A stretch of 64,000 nucleotides of DNA, from positions 682,001 to 746,000 of the forward strand of contig NZ_PCPT01000002.1 of the NCBI RefSeq assembly GCF_002975435.1. The letters run 5' to 3'. The stretch is from Arthrobacter sp. MYb227. GTDB taxonomy: Bacteria; Actinomycetota; Actinomycetes; Actinomycetales; Micrococcaceae. Made by a program: the position numbers and the translations under genes. The notes under the pieces were generated by a model, which was not told the origin of the DNA, did no database searches, and saw only the letters and a program-made list of their open reading frames with translations. Position 1 is the stretch's first letter, and each line of letters begins with the position of its first letter. This document shows, piece by piece, positions 27,933 to 36,790 of this stretch.

Positions 27933-28121
27933 ATGAAATTCGTTTTCGAGATCGACATGAGTACCGAAGCTGTCAAAATTGACCCGGAAAAAGAAATCAG
28001 CCGGATGCTGCGCTATTGGGCCGGAAACCTGAAAAACTACCCCATGGAACAGGGCGCCGAGGAAGACATCTACGACAGCGACTTCAAGGCCGCCGGTTCC
28101 TGGTGCATCATCGAGGACTAA
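27933..28121 (+). CDS. Small hypothetical protein
   Basis: 62 residues, acidic, with GGGAAG about seven bases before the ATG and good codon bias. The start (MKFVFEIDMSTEAVKIDPEKEISRML) and Trp-containing middle (YWAGNLKNYPMEQG) look like a compact folded protein. No family is recognised. It stands alone between pxpA and the wall peptidase gene. It resembles small proteins annotated as hypothetical in Arthrobacter genomes, but no role can be given. Confidence 0.65.
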   Translation: MKFVFEIDMSTEAVKIDPEKEISRMLRYWAGNLKNYPMEQGAEEDIYDSDFKAAGSWCIIED

Positions 28122-28260
28122 AAACTCAAAATTTACCGCACGTCCGCCAACCGCAGAGGCAAGACCGGTGGATTAAACGACAACGTGCGACGCCCCCCAA
28201 GGGCGCCGCACGAAAACTCATTGCCGATGGCTTACCGCCGCGCGGCTAGCCATCGACCGG

Positions 28261-29691
28261 CTAGCCGTAGAACTCAAAGTGCCATGCTTCGGCGTACGGG
28301 CTGCCCTCTTCGAGGTTTTTACGATGCACCCACCCGAACTTGTGCGAGTTCTTCTTCAACCACTTGTAGTACTTGCCGCGGAACGAGTAGTCATAGGTTT
28401 CCGGGAAATCCACTGCCGTACCCCACCCATGATTTGAGGTTCCGGGACGCGCCGCAATGTAGGGCCCCAGCTCGCTGAGGTAGTAATCCTGCGTCGCCCG
28501 CGTTCGGTAGGACAGGTCAATGCTCAGGTTCTTCCCAAATTCCTTCTTGAAGGCCGCATTCAACGTATTCAACGAGGCAACTGCCGGGGCCGCAATCAGC
28601 GTCTTTTCCGAATCCCACGGCATCGTTGCCAGCGCCCGCTGATCGATCTTGCCGTTCGCCATCTTCTTCACCGATGTGTAGCTAAATTTCCCGGTGTTTG
28701 ACGTTGGCGCGTTCGATGAGCGCTTCAGCGCCGACGATTTCACCCAGCCCGAGGTTCCCTGCGTGCGCACAAAGTACCAACCCGAGCGCTGCCCACCCTT
28801 TTTCTCCAGCTTCAGATCCCGGTAGGCCACCGAGTCGCGCGGAATGTCTTTAATGCGCACCTTGCCACCGACGCTGACATACAGCTGCGTTGTCGCATCC
28901 TTGGTCCAGTAGCGATCGGTAAGTCCCGCACGATTAGTGCTGTACTTTCCCATGTTTACCGCACGGCCACCGGCCGGCGCCTTGGCCGCCGGTTTAGCGG
29001 CCACCTTTGTGGCGTATGCGTTGGAAATGTACCCGGTCTTAGACTTGTAGCTGACCTTGTACCAACCATTTGACGCCTGTGCACTTGTTTTCAGCGTCGT
29101 ATTTTTGGGAATCGTCACCAGCGACTTGCTCTTGGTGTTTGCTGCCTGACGCACGTTCAGGTTCGCGTTGACCTTCACCGAGACTGAGCTCGGCTTGTCC
29201 TTGCTTGCCGCTGGTTTTGCGGCCGGCTTGGCAGCAGGTTTTACCGATGGCTTGGCAACTGGTTTAGTTGCCGGTTTCGCGGCTACTTTTTTGGCATACG
29301 TATTGGAGATGTATCCGGTCTTAGACTTGTAGCTGACCTTGTACCAACCATTTGATGCCTGTGCACTGGCCTTCAGCGTCGTATTTTTGGGCACTACCAA
29401 CAAGGACTTTTTCTTGGCCGATGCACCCTGGCGCACGTTCAGGTTCGCGCTGGTTTTCACCGAGATCGAGATGCGCTTATCCGCGGCCCCAATCAGCAAC
29501 GACCCGGCAGCCAGGACCCCGGCCTGCGTGGAAGACCCGGCGGCCACAGCCGATGGGGCAGCGGTAGCCGGTGCGGCACCCATTGATGCGAAAACGATGC
29601 TGGAACTCAGCCCCAGCACCAATGCCCGACGCGCCAAGCGCGAGGTTGGCCTTTGCGCAACGCCCTCAAAGCGTTGTTGAGACATACTCAT
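28261..29691 (-). CDS. Secreted SH3-domain D-alanyl-D-alanine carboxypeptidase (VanY family)
   Basis: About 476 residues from the ATG at 29691; the frame is open to 29784, but a G-rich ribosome site and signal peptide (SRLARRALVLGLSSSIVFASM ... ATAA) fit the later start. The mature protein has two near-identical bacterial SH3 repeats, linked by a Lys-Pro-Ala repeat, and a third SH3-like part. A C-terminal VanY peptidase follows: SYRTRATQDYY, then the zinc ligands in SNHGWGTAVDF and EAWHFEFYG. It should trim peptidoglycan stem peptides at the cell surface. Its SH3 repeats share QASNGWYKVSY with the protein at 62196-63440. Confidence 0.9.
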   Translation of the reverse strand: MSMSQQRFEGVAQRPTSRLARRALVLGLSSSIVFASMGAAPATAAPSAVAAGSSTQAGVLAAGSLLIGAADKRISISVKTSANLNVRQGASAKKKSLLVVPKNTTLKASAQASNGWYKVSYKSKTGYISNTYAKKVAAKPATKPVAKPSVKPAAKPAAKPAASKDKPSSVSVKVNANLNVRQAANTKSKSLVTIPKNTTLKTSAQASNGWYKVSYKSKTGYISNAYATKVAAKPAAKAPAGGRAVNMGKYSTNRAGLTDRYWTKDATTQLYVSVGGKVRIKDIPRDSVAYRDLKLEKKGGQRSGWYFVRTQGTSGWVKSSALKRSSNAPTSNTGKFSYTSVKKMANGKIDQRALATMPWDSEKTLIAAPAVASLNTLNAAFKKEFGKNLSIDLSYRTRATQDYYLSELGPYIAARPGTSNHGWGTAVDFPETYDYSFRGKYYKWLKKNSHKFGWVHRKNLEEGSPYAEAWHFEFYG

Positions 29692-29901
29692 GATGAAAAA
29701 CTGCCCCCCTAGGCGTCGATGACCAGACGCTACAAGCCTACGAATTCTGCACGAGTTATGGTTTACGCTTGAGGCGTCCCGCACCGTTTTGCGCCGCCCT
29801 CTGACGGAGCGTGAGGAAAATGGATTCTATAGGATCCTCATATCAGCACCCGCGGAACCCGGAGTATCACGGCACTAAATTAGGAAGAGGGAAACCCTCC
29901 C

Positions 29902-30687
29902 ATGCCAATACGCGTCGACCTCTGCAGAGTCCCCAAAATAGATCAGCAACACTCACTGTTTTGGGACAAATTACGCGAACTGACATGGGCTGACGAGAGA
30001 ACCATGTCAAAACGTGCGGCTTTTGAACGGCTGCACCGCGGAAGTAGCGCGGGTCGACGGCTTATCGATGCCGGAGTACTAAGCCTGCGCAGCGTCGATG
30101 GCTACAAGGAACCACGCATCCCGGAGGCACTTGTTGATTTTCTTGCGGCACTGCCACGCGTCGAAGCCAAGCAGCTAGAGACGCTTGAAACGGGGCTGCA
30201 GATTCGCTGCGTCGGGGCCACGGTTCGGCTCGATGCAAATGAAAAACTGGATCCGGAATCCACCAAACTCGCTCGGCACCTTGCCGCCAGCGGGATTCCC
30301 ACCCGAGAAGCCAAGTTTTACGGCATCCACCTGGATATGAGTCTCTCCCAGGCCATCAATAACACCTGCGGTTGGTGGTCTATGGGACCTATGGTGGCCG
30401 GAACCCCGCCGTCAATCACCGCCCCCATCCAAAATTACCCGGCCCCTTTCACCCGGGTCCTTGTCACGGTTGCCGGGCTCGCCTTGCTGGATCTGCAAAC
30501 CAGCGAAATTATTCACCGTAATCTGCCCGACGATGCCACAGCCAAAAGCTACGGCGTAGTGATTCACACTCCCACCCCGGAGCCGCAATCCCTGGTTGGT
30601 CACTGGATTGCCGATCCCGACGATGGCCGCACACTGCGCCGCTTCGGCCACTGGAACGACACGCACAAGATCAGCGCAATTCGGTGA
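29902..30687 (+). CDS. Hypothetical protein, no recognised family
   Basis: 261 residues with actinobacterial codon bias and GAGGG upstream of the ATG. No signal peptide or membrane helix is visible. The N-terminal third is basic (MSKRAAFERLHRGSSAGRR), the middle contains FYGIHLDMSLSQAINNTCGWWSMGP, and the C-terminal part is beta-rich. An Arg/Trp-rich end (GHWIADPDDGRTLRRFGHW) is notable. It is monocistronic between the wall peptidase and the HNH gene, and its role is unknown. Confidence 0.7.
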   Translation: MPIRVDLCRVPKIDQQHSLFWDKLRELTWADERTMSKRAAFERLHRGSSAGRRLIDAGVLSLRSVDGYKEPRIPEALVDFLAALPRVEAKQLETLETGLQIRCVGATVRLDANEKLDPESTKLARHLAASGIPTREAKFYGIHLDMSLSQAINNTCGWWSMGPMVAGTPPSITAPIQNYPAPFTRVLVTVAGLALLDLQTSEIIHRNLPDDATAKSYGVVIHTPTPEPQSLVGHWIADPDDGRTLRRFGHWNDTHKISAIR

Positions 30688-30876
30688 CTCGACCGTGAAA
30701 CTGGCGCATGACTAGTGGTTCTGATCGCTCTCACGTAGCTAACATCGGACTACTCATGACTGCGTCCTGAGCCGCTGTGTCGTTACTGTTCCGCACCGTT
30801 TGGGGTGCCTCGCACGGATATTAATTACTTATCCACAGATTTCTCTGCTCTTCCCCACGAGCCCTTGTGTGGGGTC

Positions 30877-32754
30877 ATGCTGGTGGGTATGCAGACCGAT
30901 GAGTTCATCACCCTCACCGCCCCCACGGGCGGCACCCCGGGACACCACATGTCACCGGGTGATGAACTGCGCGCCCTGTTCGAGGCCCAACAATTGGTCC
31001 GCGATTTGAGCACCCGGGTCGCCGCACACACCAGCTCCCCGGTCCACGCGGTCCTCTTCGCCCACCTTGTCGAGGATACCCATCGCACCGCCGCCCACGG
31101 CCAACTCCTGGCGGCACGCACCGCCCAACGCACCCTGGCCCACGAACTACCCCAACGTACGTTTACCTCGGTACGGCAGATCCATGATGACCCCACGGAC
31201 TATCTGGCCGGAACCACCTCGCTACCGGATGATCCGCGCACGGTCCCCACCGGCCGGCTCGTCTTCAAGGACACCACCTCGCTACTGGCCGGAATCCTAC
31301 ACATCAACTTTTTCGCCGCCCGCGATCGTGTGCAAGCCACCGAACGCTTCCTACCGGGTACCGATCTGGCGGGAAACCCCACCCCACCGAAATTCCCACG
31401 CCTGGCCCAGGACCTGGCCGAGGGAAACGCGGACCCCGGAGCGTTGAAGGCCGGAGCCAAAAAACTCGAAGACCTAACACCACACATCAATACCACCGAC
31501 GATCCCACCGGCTTGGCCCAAGAACTTGAGGCTCAGGTCGCCGAGTCGGTGGTGCATGAGGATTCACGCACCACCAATAAATTACTCACCGGCATCAAAA
31601 ATGCCCTCACCGACGGGAAGCATCACCTTCCACCGGAAATACTGCGCACCAAACTGGGCCTGCATCACCGCGGGTGTATTGATGGGCTCGAAGAATTCCT
31701 CTTGCGGGTGCTGCCCGCGGATGCCGAACCCCTCTTGGCCCTGTGTGCCAGCATCGATAATGCTCGTACCAAGGCCGGAGATCGCAGCGCGTTGGCCGCC
31801 CAAGCCACCGCCACAAACCCCACAGGCACTGCGTCAGAAGAATTCGTTGCCTCAGGCACCAGCTGCCCCCAGGAGAACACAACCGAGCCCGGTGCCTCCG
31901 AGGTGTCGATCAGTTTCCCGGATTTCCTGGTAGATCCGGCCACCGGCAAACCACTGACCGATCCACACCGCATCCAAGAACTCACCCTGAATCCGGTAAC
32001 ACCAAGCAATGGTTTCATCGCCCCGGAACACGAGCCTAACTCGGGTACCAACTCTGCTGCCAACGATGGTTCCTTGGAATCCAGCACGCTGGATGATGAT
32101 GGGCTGACCGTGCCCCAACGGCATCTGCAAGGGTTATTGAATTTGATTCGGGCTGCAAGAAAATCCACCGGCAGCACCAAAATCACCGGACTACCAGCAC
32201 CCAAACTCTTTGTCGTGGTAACCCTGGCAGAGCTTGAAGCACGTGCCAGCACCCACGGGATCACCGGACACGGCAAACACCTCACCGCCGGCGAACTCAG
32301 ACACGCCCTCTGCACCAGTGGGGCCATCCCGATCACCCTTAACGGGGAATCTCACGTCTTGGATCTGGGCAGGGAACAACGTTTCTTCCCCGACTACCTG
32401 CGTGAAGCCATCCTGGCCCTCTACGGTGGCTGTATTTATCCGGGGTGCACCGTGCCACCGGAACATTGCGAAATTGATCATCTCCAAGACTGGGCCCTTG
32501 GAGGCAGCACTCGACTCGAAGATGGTGGCCCGATGTGCCGCGGCCACCATCTGGATCGACACGACGGACTGATCACCGTTGAACGCGCCGCCGATGGGCT
32601 CTTTAGCGTCAGGCTACCCAAATATCTAGACCCGGCACAGAAACTACGCCGCAATAATTTTTGGCGGAACTGGGCCCAAAACCCCTACCAACCACCGGAT
32701 AATCGACCAACTCCACGCACCGAACCACCACCGGACACCCCACCACTTTTCTAA
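30877..32754 (+). CDS. DUF222 / HNH endonuclease-domain protein (13E12-repeat type)
   Basis: About 625 residues from ATG 30877; the frame is open from a GTG at 30805 and no candidate has a strong ribosome site. The N-terminal DUF222 region is Ala/Thr/Pro-rich and low-complexity in the middle (near 330-430). The C-terminal HNH motif is CIYPGCTVPPEHCEIDHLQDWALGGST followed by MCRGHHLDRH, with paired Cys and the catalytic His. These proteins are present in many copies in Micrococcaceae and mycobacteria. Nuclease activity is assumed; the biological role is not established, and mobility is suspected but not proven. Confidence 0.88.
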   Translation: MLVGMQTDEFITLTAPTGGTPGHHMSPGDELRALFEAQQLVRDLSTRVAAHTSSPVHAVLFAHLVEDTHRTAAHGQLLAARTAQRTLAHELPQRTFTSVRQIHDDPTDYLAGTTSLPDDPRTVPTGRLVFKDTTSLLAGILHINFFAARDRVQATERFLPGTDLAGNPTPPKFPRLAQDLAEGNADPGALKAGAKKLEDLTPHINTTDDPTGLAQELEAQVAESVVHEDSRTTNKLLTGIKNALTDGKHHLPPEILRTKLGLHHRGCIDGLEEFLLRVLPADAEPLLALCASIDNARTKAGDRSALAAQATATNPTGTASEEFVASGTSCPQENTTEPGASEVSISFPDFLVDPATGKPLTDPHRIQELTLNPVTPSNGFIAPEHEPNSGTNSAANDGSLESSTLDDDGLTVPQRHLQGLLNLIRAARKSTGSTKITGLPAPKLFVVVTLAELEARASTHGITGHGKHLTAGELRHALCTSGAIPITLNGESHVLDLGREQRFFPDYLREAILALYGGCIYPGCTVPPEHCEIDHLQDWALGGSTRLEDGGPMCRGHHLDRHDGLITVERAADGLFSVRLPKYLDPAQKLRRNNFWRNWAQNPYQPPDNRPTPRTEPPPDTPPLF

Positions 32755-32860
32755 GATCATTCCCAGCACCTAGCCCCGCCACACCAGAAATTGTGGCGGC
32801 CCAGCACGCACCACATCGAGCAAATGCATGGACAAGAGCGCAGGCTGTCAGAATAAATGC

Positions 32861-33361
32861 GTGGATACACAAATCATCACCACTATCGTGGCCGGATTAT
32901 TGCTAGTAGTTGCTGTTTTGGTGACCGTCATCCCGGTGCTTCCCGGTAGCCTCCTAGCGGTTCTCACACTTCTAGGCTGGGCCTGGATCTTGGGTGGCCC
33001 CGTTGCTTGGTGGACAGCCGGCATCGGAATGGTCGTAGCGCTGATTGGGTGGAGCGCCTCGACGGTGCTCACCGGCCACAATTTGAAGAAACAAATGATT
33101 CCCCGCGGTTCGATCCTGTTGGCGGTGCTGCTGGCTATCGTCGGGATGTTCCTGATCCCGGTGCTTGGATTATTCGTGGGCTTTGCCGTGGGGTTACTAC
33201 TGGGTGAATATTTGCGGCGCAAAAACTTTCCCGCGGCGCTTCAGGCTGCCGCATCGGCACTGAAGGCCATGGGGCTGGGCATGCTCGTCGAATTTGGATG
33301 CGCGGCGTTGGCCTCATCGGTTTGGATGATCGGTGTGCTCATTTACTTTGTTAACCGTTGA
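32861..33361 (+). CDS. DUF456-family membrane protein
   Basis: About 166 residues from the GTG at 32861; an ATG at 32828 in the same frame adds a non-conserved polar leader. About four hydrophobic segments, Gly/Leu-rich with PVLPGSLLAVLTLLGWAW, are typical of DUF456. A Gly-rich stretch (LGLFVGFAVGLLLGEYLRR) and a final helix before FVNR complete it. It is an inner-membrane protein of unknown function. Monocistronic. Confidence 0.8.
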   Translation: MDTQIITTIVAGLLLVVAVLVTVIPVLPGSLLAVLTLLGWAWILGGPVAWWTAGIGMVVALIGWSASTVLTGHNLKKQMIPRGSILLAVLLAIVGMFLIPVLGLFVGFAVGLLLGEYLRRKNFPAALQAAASALKAMGLGMLVEFGCAALASSVWMIGVLIYFVNR

Positions 33362-33593
33362 ATTGGAGCCCGTTGAGCGGGCGGCTCCGTGATGCGGAGC
33401 TCATCTATGTGCCACCTTTGCGGCGCACGCCACAGAAATCTCGCGGCGCAGGCCACAACCTGCTGTGAGGTTGCCAACCCAAACCATGGTATTCACCTTG
33501 GTGCCCCATTTTGCCCCGTATTCTCAAGGGAGAAGCTAAAAATTGTAGACGACGGGTGAAGTCTCCCCGTCGCAAAGGAAAAGGGGATAGACG

Positions 33594-33977
33594 ATGCGAG
33601 TAGCACTACGACCGATGCCACTAGGTGAAGACATCTTGCTGGCCCGTCACGGTGATCGCATTGTCGAAATGACCCAGGACCGTAAAAACCAGCTCACGAT
33701 TGCTCGTCTGGTCGATGGCAGCATCGATTCGGCTTCAAACTATCTGGTGAACATCAAGGAGATGATGGCTTTGACCCCGGCCGAACGTATGAACAACCTT
33801 GCAGGCGATTACTCAGCGGATCGCTTGCAGATTAGCCGCCAGGACATTAAGTTCATGATGCGCATTTCGGCGCTTTGGACTGCTGCGAGCGCCGTGGTGA
33901 TTGGCGGAATGACCTGGGCCATCTACACTTACGGGGATGCTGAGTCGTTGACCTTCATGATGAGCCAGGGGTTCTAA
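33594..33977 (+). CDS. Small single-pass membrane protein, hypothetical
   Basis: 127 residues with AAAAGGGGA before the ATG. A soluble N-terminal part (DILLARHGDRIVEMTQDRKNQLTIARLVDGS) ends in one transmembrane helix near 95-115 (ALWTAASAVVIGGMTWAIY). No family is recognised. A terminator follows 42 bases after the stop. Codon bias and the strong ribosome site support a real gene. Confidence 0.7.
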   Translation: MRVALRPMPLGEDILLARHGDRIVEMTQDRKNQLTIARLVDGSIDSASNYLVNIKEMMALTPAERMNNLAGDYSADRLQISRQDIKFMMRISALWTAASAVVIGGMTWAIYTYGDAESLTFMMSQGF

Positions 33978-34018
33978 GCGATCCTCGTGCGCCCACGGGC
34001 AGCCCCAAGACAAAAACC

Positions 34019-34066
34019 AAATGCTTCAATCCCTGCGCAAAAACTGCCGCGGATTGAAGCATTTTG
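34019..34066 (+). terminator. Intrinsic terminator between the hypothetical and the LapA-like gene
   Basis: AAATGCTTCAATCC (34019-34032) pairs with GGATTGAAGCATTT (34051-34064) around an 18-base loop and runs into TTTT. The A-rich left flank lets it work for both convergent genes. Confidence 0.8.
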
Positions 34067-34125
34067 TGGTTAATCGGGAAGGGTGATGCTCTTGGGTAGC
34101 TGCCCTGGGGTAGCTGCGCGCTGGT

Positions 34126-34365
34126 TTAGCGTTTGCGGAAAGAGAATCGTCCGATGATCCAACCGATCAGCAACACCACACCCAGCGCTATCCACAGCGG
34201 TGCATTCATGTTTAAGAAGAGTAGCTCGATGCGAACTCGTTGTTGATTCTGCAAAATGAATACGAGCACAATGATCGCGCTAATGATCGCAATCCAGTTC
34301 TTCACCGTCATGTTCTTGACGAAGTTCACCGCAGGGTTCTGCTTGTTGTTAGGCGTTTGGGTCAT
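34126..34365 (-). CDS. LapA-domain (DUF1049) membrane protein
   Basis: 79 residues with two membrane helices: WIAIISAIIVLVFILQNQQRV and APLWIALGVVLLIGWIIGRF. The pattern FILQNxxxVxxxLLFxxxxxPL is the LapA/DUF1049 signature. E. coli LapA acts with LapB in lipopolysaccharide assembly; in Actinobacteria the role is unknown. Convergent with the 33594 gene. Confidence 0.82.
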   Translation of the reverse strand: MTQTPNNKQNPAVNFVKNMTVKNWIAIISAIIVLVFILQNQQRVRIELLFLNMNAPLWIALGVVLLIGWIIGRFSFRKR

Positions 34366-34576
34366 GGGATAACTCTAAGCCGTCCGGTGGCCGGAGACCG
34401 GGTGGCAGCGCTTGGGCAGTGTGAGTGTGTCGAAAATTTCTTCGTCCTTGTCGCGCAGGGATTTAGCACTCCATCTAGCCGGTCAGATCCCGCATAATTC
34501 GGCCTGCTCAGATCACCATCCCGAATCCCTGAGATCCCTTGCGAATCACTTCCATCCATTTCGATGGTTTGGCGCG

Positions 34577-35266
34577 TCACTCCGGGAAGTCGGCGGCACC
34601 GGTGGCTAGCAGCCCGCTAATGATGGCGCGCAGTCCGGTGAGGAATGCCGCGTCGGCACTATTAAGCCCGGTGGCCCGCTGCGCAGCAAGCGCTCCCTCA
34701 AATTCCGGAAGTCGGCCCGCATATTGACCCGGATCAAAAATATCAAGCGGAGCCGTGGCATCAAGTGCGGAGCCAAAAATGAAGGATTCCAGGGCGACGA
34801 TGGCCGGCACGGTGCTTTCGGCGGAGTACCCGGCCCGTGAAAACCCTGCGGCTACCGCCTCGTACATTTCTAGCGTGCGTGGCGAATCCGACACCGGAAG
34901 CACCGCGATCAGCGGGATGAGCGGCGCATGTTCGGCAAAAACGTCGCGATAGGTCCGTGCCCAGATAAAGAGTGCCTCGGTCAGGGGGAGCGTGGCAAAA
35001 ACCGTGGAGTCGACCCCGTCCATCACAATTTCCTGAATCCACTGCATGAGTTCTTGTTTGGATTTCACGTGGTTGTATAACGCCGAAGGGGATACCCCCA
35101 GCGATTTTGCCAACGCCGACATGGTAAACGAGGAATACCCGCGCTCGGCGAGCAGGGTCAGTGCGGCCCTGGCAATGAGTTCTCTATCAAGCACCATCCC
35201 GCGCGGACGCCCGGCTCTCCGCCGGGTTGGTGCTGCTACTTCTTCACTCACGGTGCGCTTCCTCAC
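34577..35266 (-). CDS. TetR-family regulator of the putrescine oxidase locus
   Basis: 229 residues from a GTG start. The N-terminal HTH is in LTLLAERGYSSFTMSALAKSLGVSPSALYNHVKSKQEL, and the C-terminal ligand domain is of the TetR_C_11/C1 type. It is divergent from the putrescine oxidase gene across 95 bases that contain a 21-bp palindrome typical of TetR operators. It is therefore the likely repressor of the oxidase-stress protein-permease set, released by a polyamine or an aldehyde product. Confidence 0.9.
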   Translation of the reverse strand: MRKRTVSEEVAAPTRRRAGRPRGMVLDRELIARAALTLLAERGYSSFTMSALAKSLGVSPSALYNHVKSKQELMQWIQEIVMDGVDSTVFATLPLTEALFIWARTYRDVFAEHAPLIPLIAVLPVSDSPRTLEMYEAVAAGFSRAGYSAESTVPAIVALESFIFGSALDATAPLDIFDPGQYAGRLPEFEGALAAQRATGLNSADAAFLTGLRAIISGLLATGAADFPE

Positions 35267-35317
35267 ATGATCGACTTCACATCTTTACACTTCTGCAATA
35301 CCATTGAACCAGTCAAG

Positions 35318-35338
35318 TAAATGAACGTCGTTCATTTA
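35318..35338. promoter_or_regulatory. TetR-type operator in front of putrescine oxidase
   Basis: TAAATGAACG-T-CGTTCATTTA is a perfect palindrome with a single central base, ten pairs on each side. It lies 23 bases upstream of the oxidase ATG and about 50 bases from the divergent tetR start. Length and symmetry fit a TetR dimer site that would control both genes. Confidence 0.75.
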
Positions 35339-35361
35339 GCGCAACGAAAGAAGTGAAAATC

Positions 35362-36786
35362 ATGACCACCCTGGATCGCGACGTAGTCATCATTGGTGCG
35401 GGTCCCTCCGGCCTGACCGCGGCATACGAACTTCGCAAGGCCGGCAAAACCGTAGCCGTACTCGAGGCACGTGACCGCGTCGGCGGCCGCACCTGGAGCC
35501 AGGACATGGACGGTGCCACCATTGAAATCGGCGGCCAGTGGATTTCCCCGGACCAAATGGGCCTCTACTCGCTGATCGAAGAACTGGGCATCGAAACCTT
35601 CGAGCGCTACAAGGCAGGCAAATCCGTCTACATTGCCGAAGGTGGCACCCGCACCGAGTACGACGGCGAAGACTTCCCGGTTGGTGAATCCACCGTTGCA
35701 GAGATGAATAAGCTCATCGCCGAGATGGACCGCCTCACCGCGCAGGTCAACCCTGACGCACCGTGGGAGCACCCGCAGGCCGCCGAACTGGACATGATCT
35801 CCTTCCACCACTGGCTGCGCACCATCTCCAACGACGAGGTCGCGTGCAACAACGTTGGCCTATTCATCGCCGGCGGCATGCTTACCAAGCCTGCCCACAC
35901 CTTCTCCGCGTTGCAGGCACTGCTGATGTCCTCCTCGGCCGGTTCCTTCTCCAACCTTGTCGACGAAGACTTCATTCTTGACCGCCGTATGGTCGGCACC
36001 ATGCAGGGCGTCTCCATCGCCGTTGCCGAACGCCTAGGCGATGACGTGTACCTGAACAACCCGGTGCTCAAGCTTGACTGGTCCGATGAGGGAGTCACCG
36101 CCTACGGCGCGGACGTCACCGTCAACGCCAAGAAGGTCATCATCGCGGTTCCACCGAACCTGTACTCGCGCATCTCCTACAACCCGCCGCTGCCGCGCCG
36201 CCAGCACGTGACCCACCAGCATCAGTCAATGGGCCTAGTCATCAAGGTTCACGCCGTCTACTCCACCCCGTTTTGGCGCGAAGACGGACTTTCGGCAACC
36301 TGCTTTGGCCCCAACCAGCTGGTCCAGGAAATCTACGACAACACCTACCACGGCGAAACCACCGGCACCCTGGTCGGCTTCATCTCCGACCTGCAGGCAG
36401 ATGCCATGTTTGAGCTCTCCGAAGAGGAGCGCAACCAGGCAATCATCAAGGGCCTTGCCGAGTACCTGGGCGAGAAGGCACTGACCCCGGAGGTCTTCTA
36501 CCTCTCGGACTTCGGCTCCGAGGAATGGACCCGCGGCGCCTACGCCACCAGCTACGATCTGGGCGGCCTGTTCCGCTTCGGCCCGGACCAGAACAAGAAC
36601 GTCGGACCGATCTACTTCTCCTCCTCGGATCTTGCCGGCGAAGGCTACCAGCACGTAGATGGCGCGGTACGCATGGGACGTCGCACCGCCGCTCGCATCG
36701 TCGCCGCCGTCGATGGCACAGACTACGACCTGAACTACGATGGCGTGGCCTCCAAGTTCGGTTCCCTGCAGGCACAGAATAGCTAA
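35362..36786 (+). CDS. puo: Putrescine oxidase (flavin amine oxidase)
   Basis: 474 residues from the ATG at 35362 with AAAGAAG upstream; a GTG three codons earlier is possible. The FAD site is DVVIIGAGPSGLTAAYELRKAG followed by VLEARDRVGGRTWS. EIGGQWISPDQMGLYSLIEELG and the C-terminal EWTRGAYATSYDLGG plus SSSDLAGEGYQHVDGAVRMG match putrescine oxidases of Kocuria and Rhodococcus. It oxidises putrescine to 4-aminobutanal, ammonia and hydrogen peroxide in the cytosol. It heads a set with a universal stress protein and an APC permease, under the divergent TetR. Confidence 0.92.
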   Translation: MTTLDRDVVIIGAGPSGLTAAYELRKAGKTVAVLEARDRVGGRTWSQDMDGATIEIGGQWISPDQMGLYSLIEELGIETFERYKAGKSVYIAEGGTRTEYDGEDFPVGESTVAEMNKLIAEMDRLTAQVNPDAPWEHPQAAELDMISFHHWLRTISNDEVACNNVGLFIAGGMLTKPAHTFSALQALLMSSSAGSFSNLVDEDFILDRRMVGTMQGVSIAVAERLGDDVYLNNPVLKLDWSDEGVTAYGADVTVNAKKVIIAVPPNLYSRISYNPPLPRRQHVTHQHQSMGLVIKVHAVYSTPFWREDGLSATCFGPNQLVQEIYDNTYHGETTGTLVGFISDLQADAMFELSEEERNQAIIKGLAEYLGEKALTPEVFYLSDFGSEEWTRGAYATSYDLGGLFRFGPDQNKNVGPIYFSSSDLAGEGYQHVDGAVRMGRRTAARIVAAVDGTDYDLNYDGVASKFGSLQAQNS

Positions 36787-36790
36787 CCTC

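Noticed and set aside
29031-29380. Repeats in the wall peptidase gene considered as a CRISPR-like array
   Set aside because: Only two copies, in frame and coding for SH3 domains plus a Lys-Pro-Ala linker; no spacers.
31665-32336. Minus-strand ORF of 223 codons opposite the HNH gene
   Set aside because: Antisense of a Thr/Pro/Ala-rich coding region; no motif or start signal.
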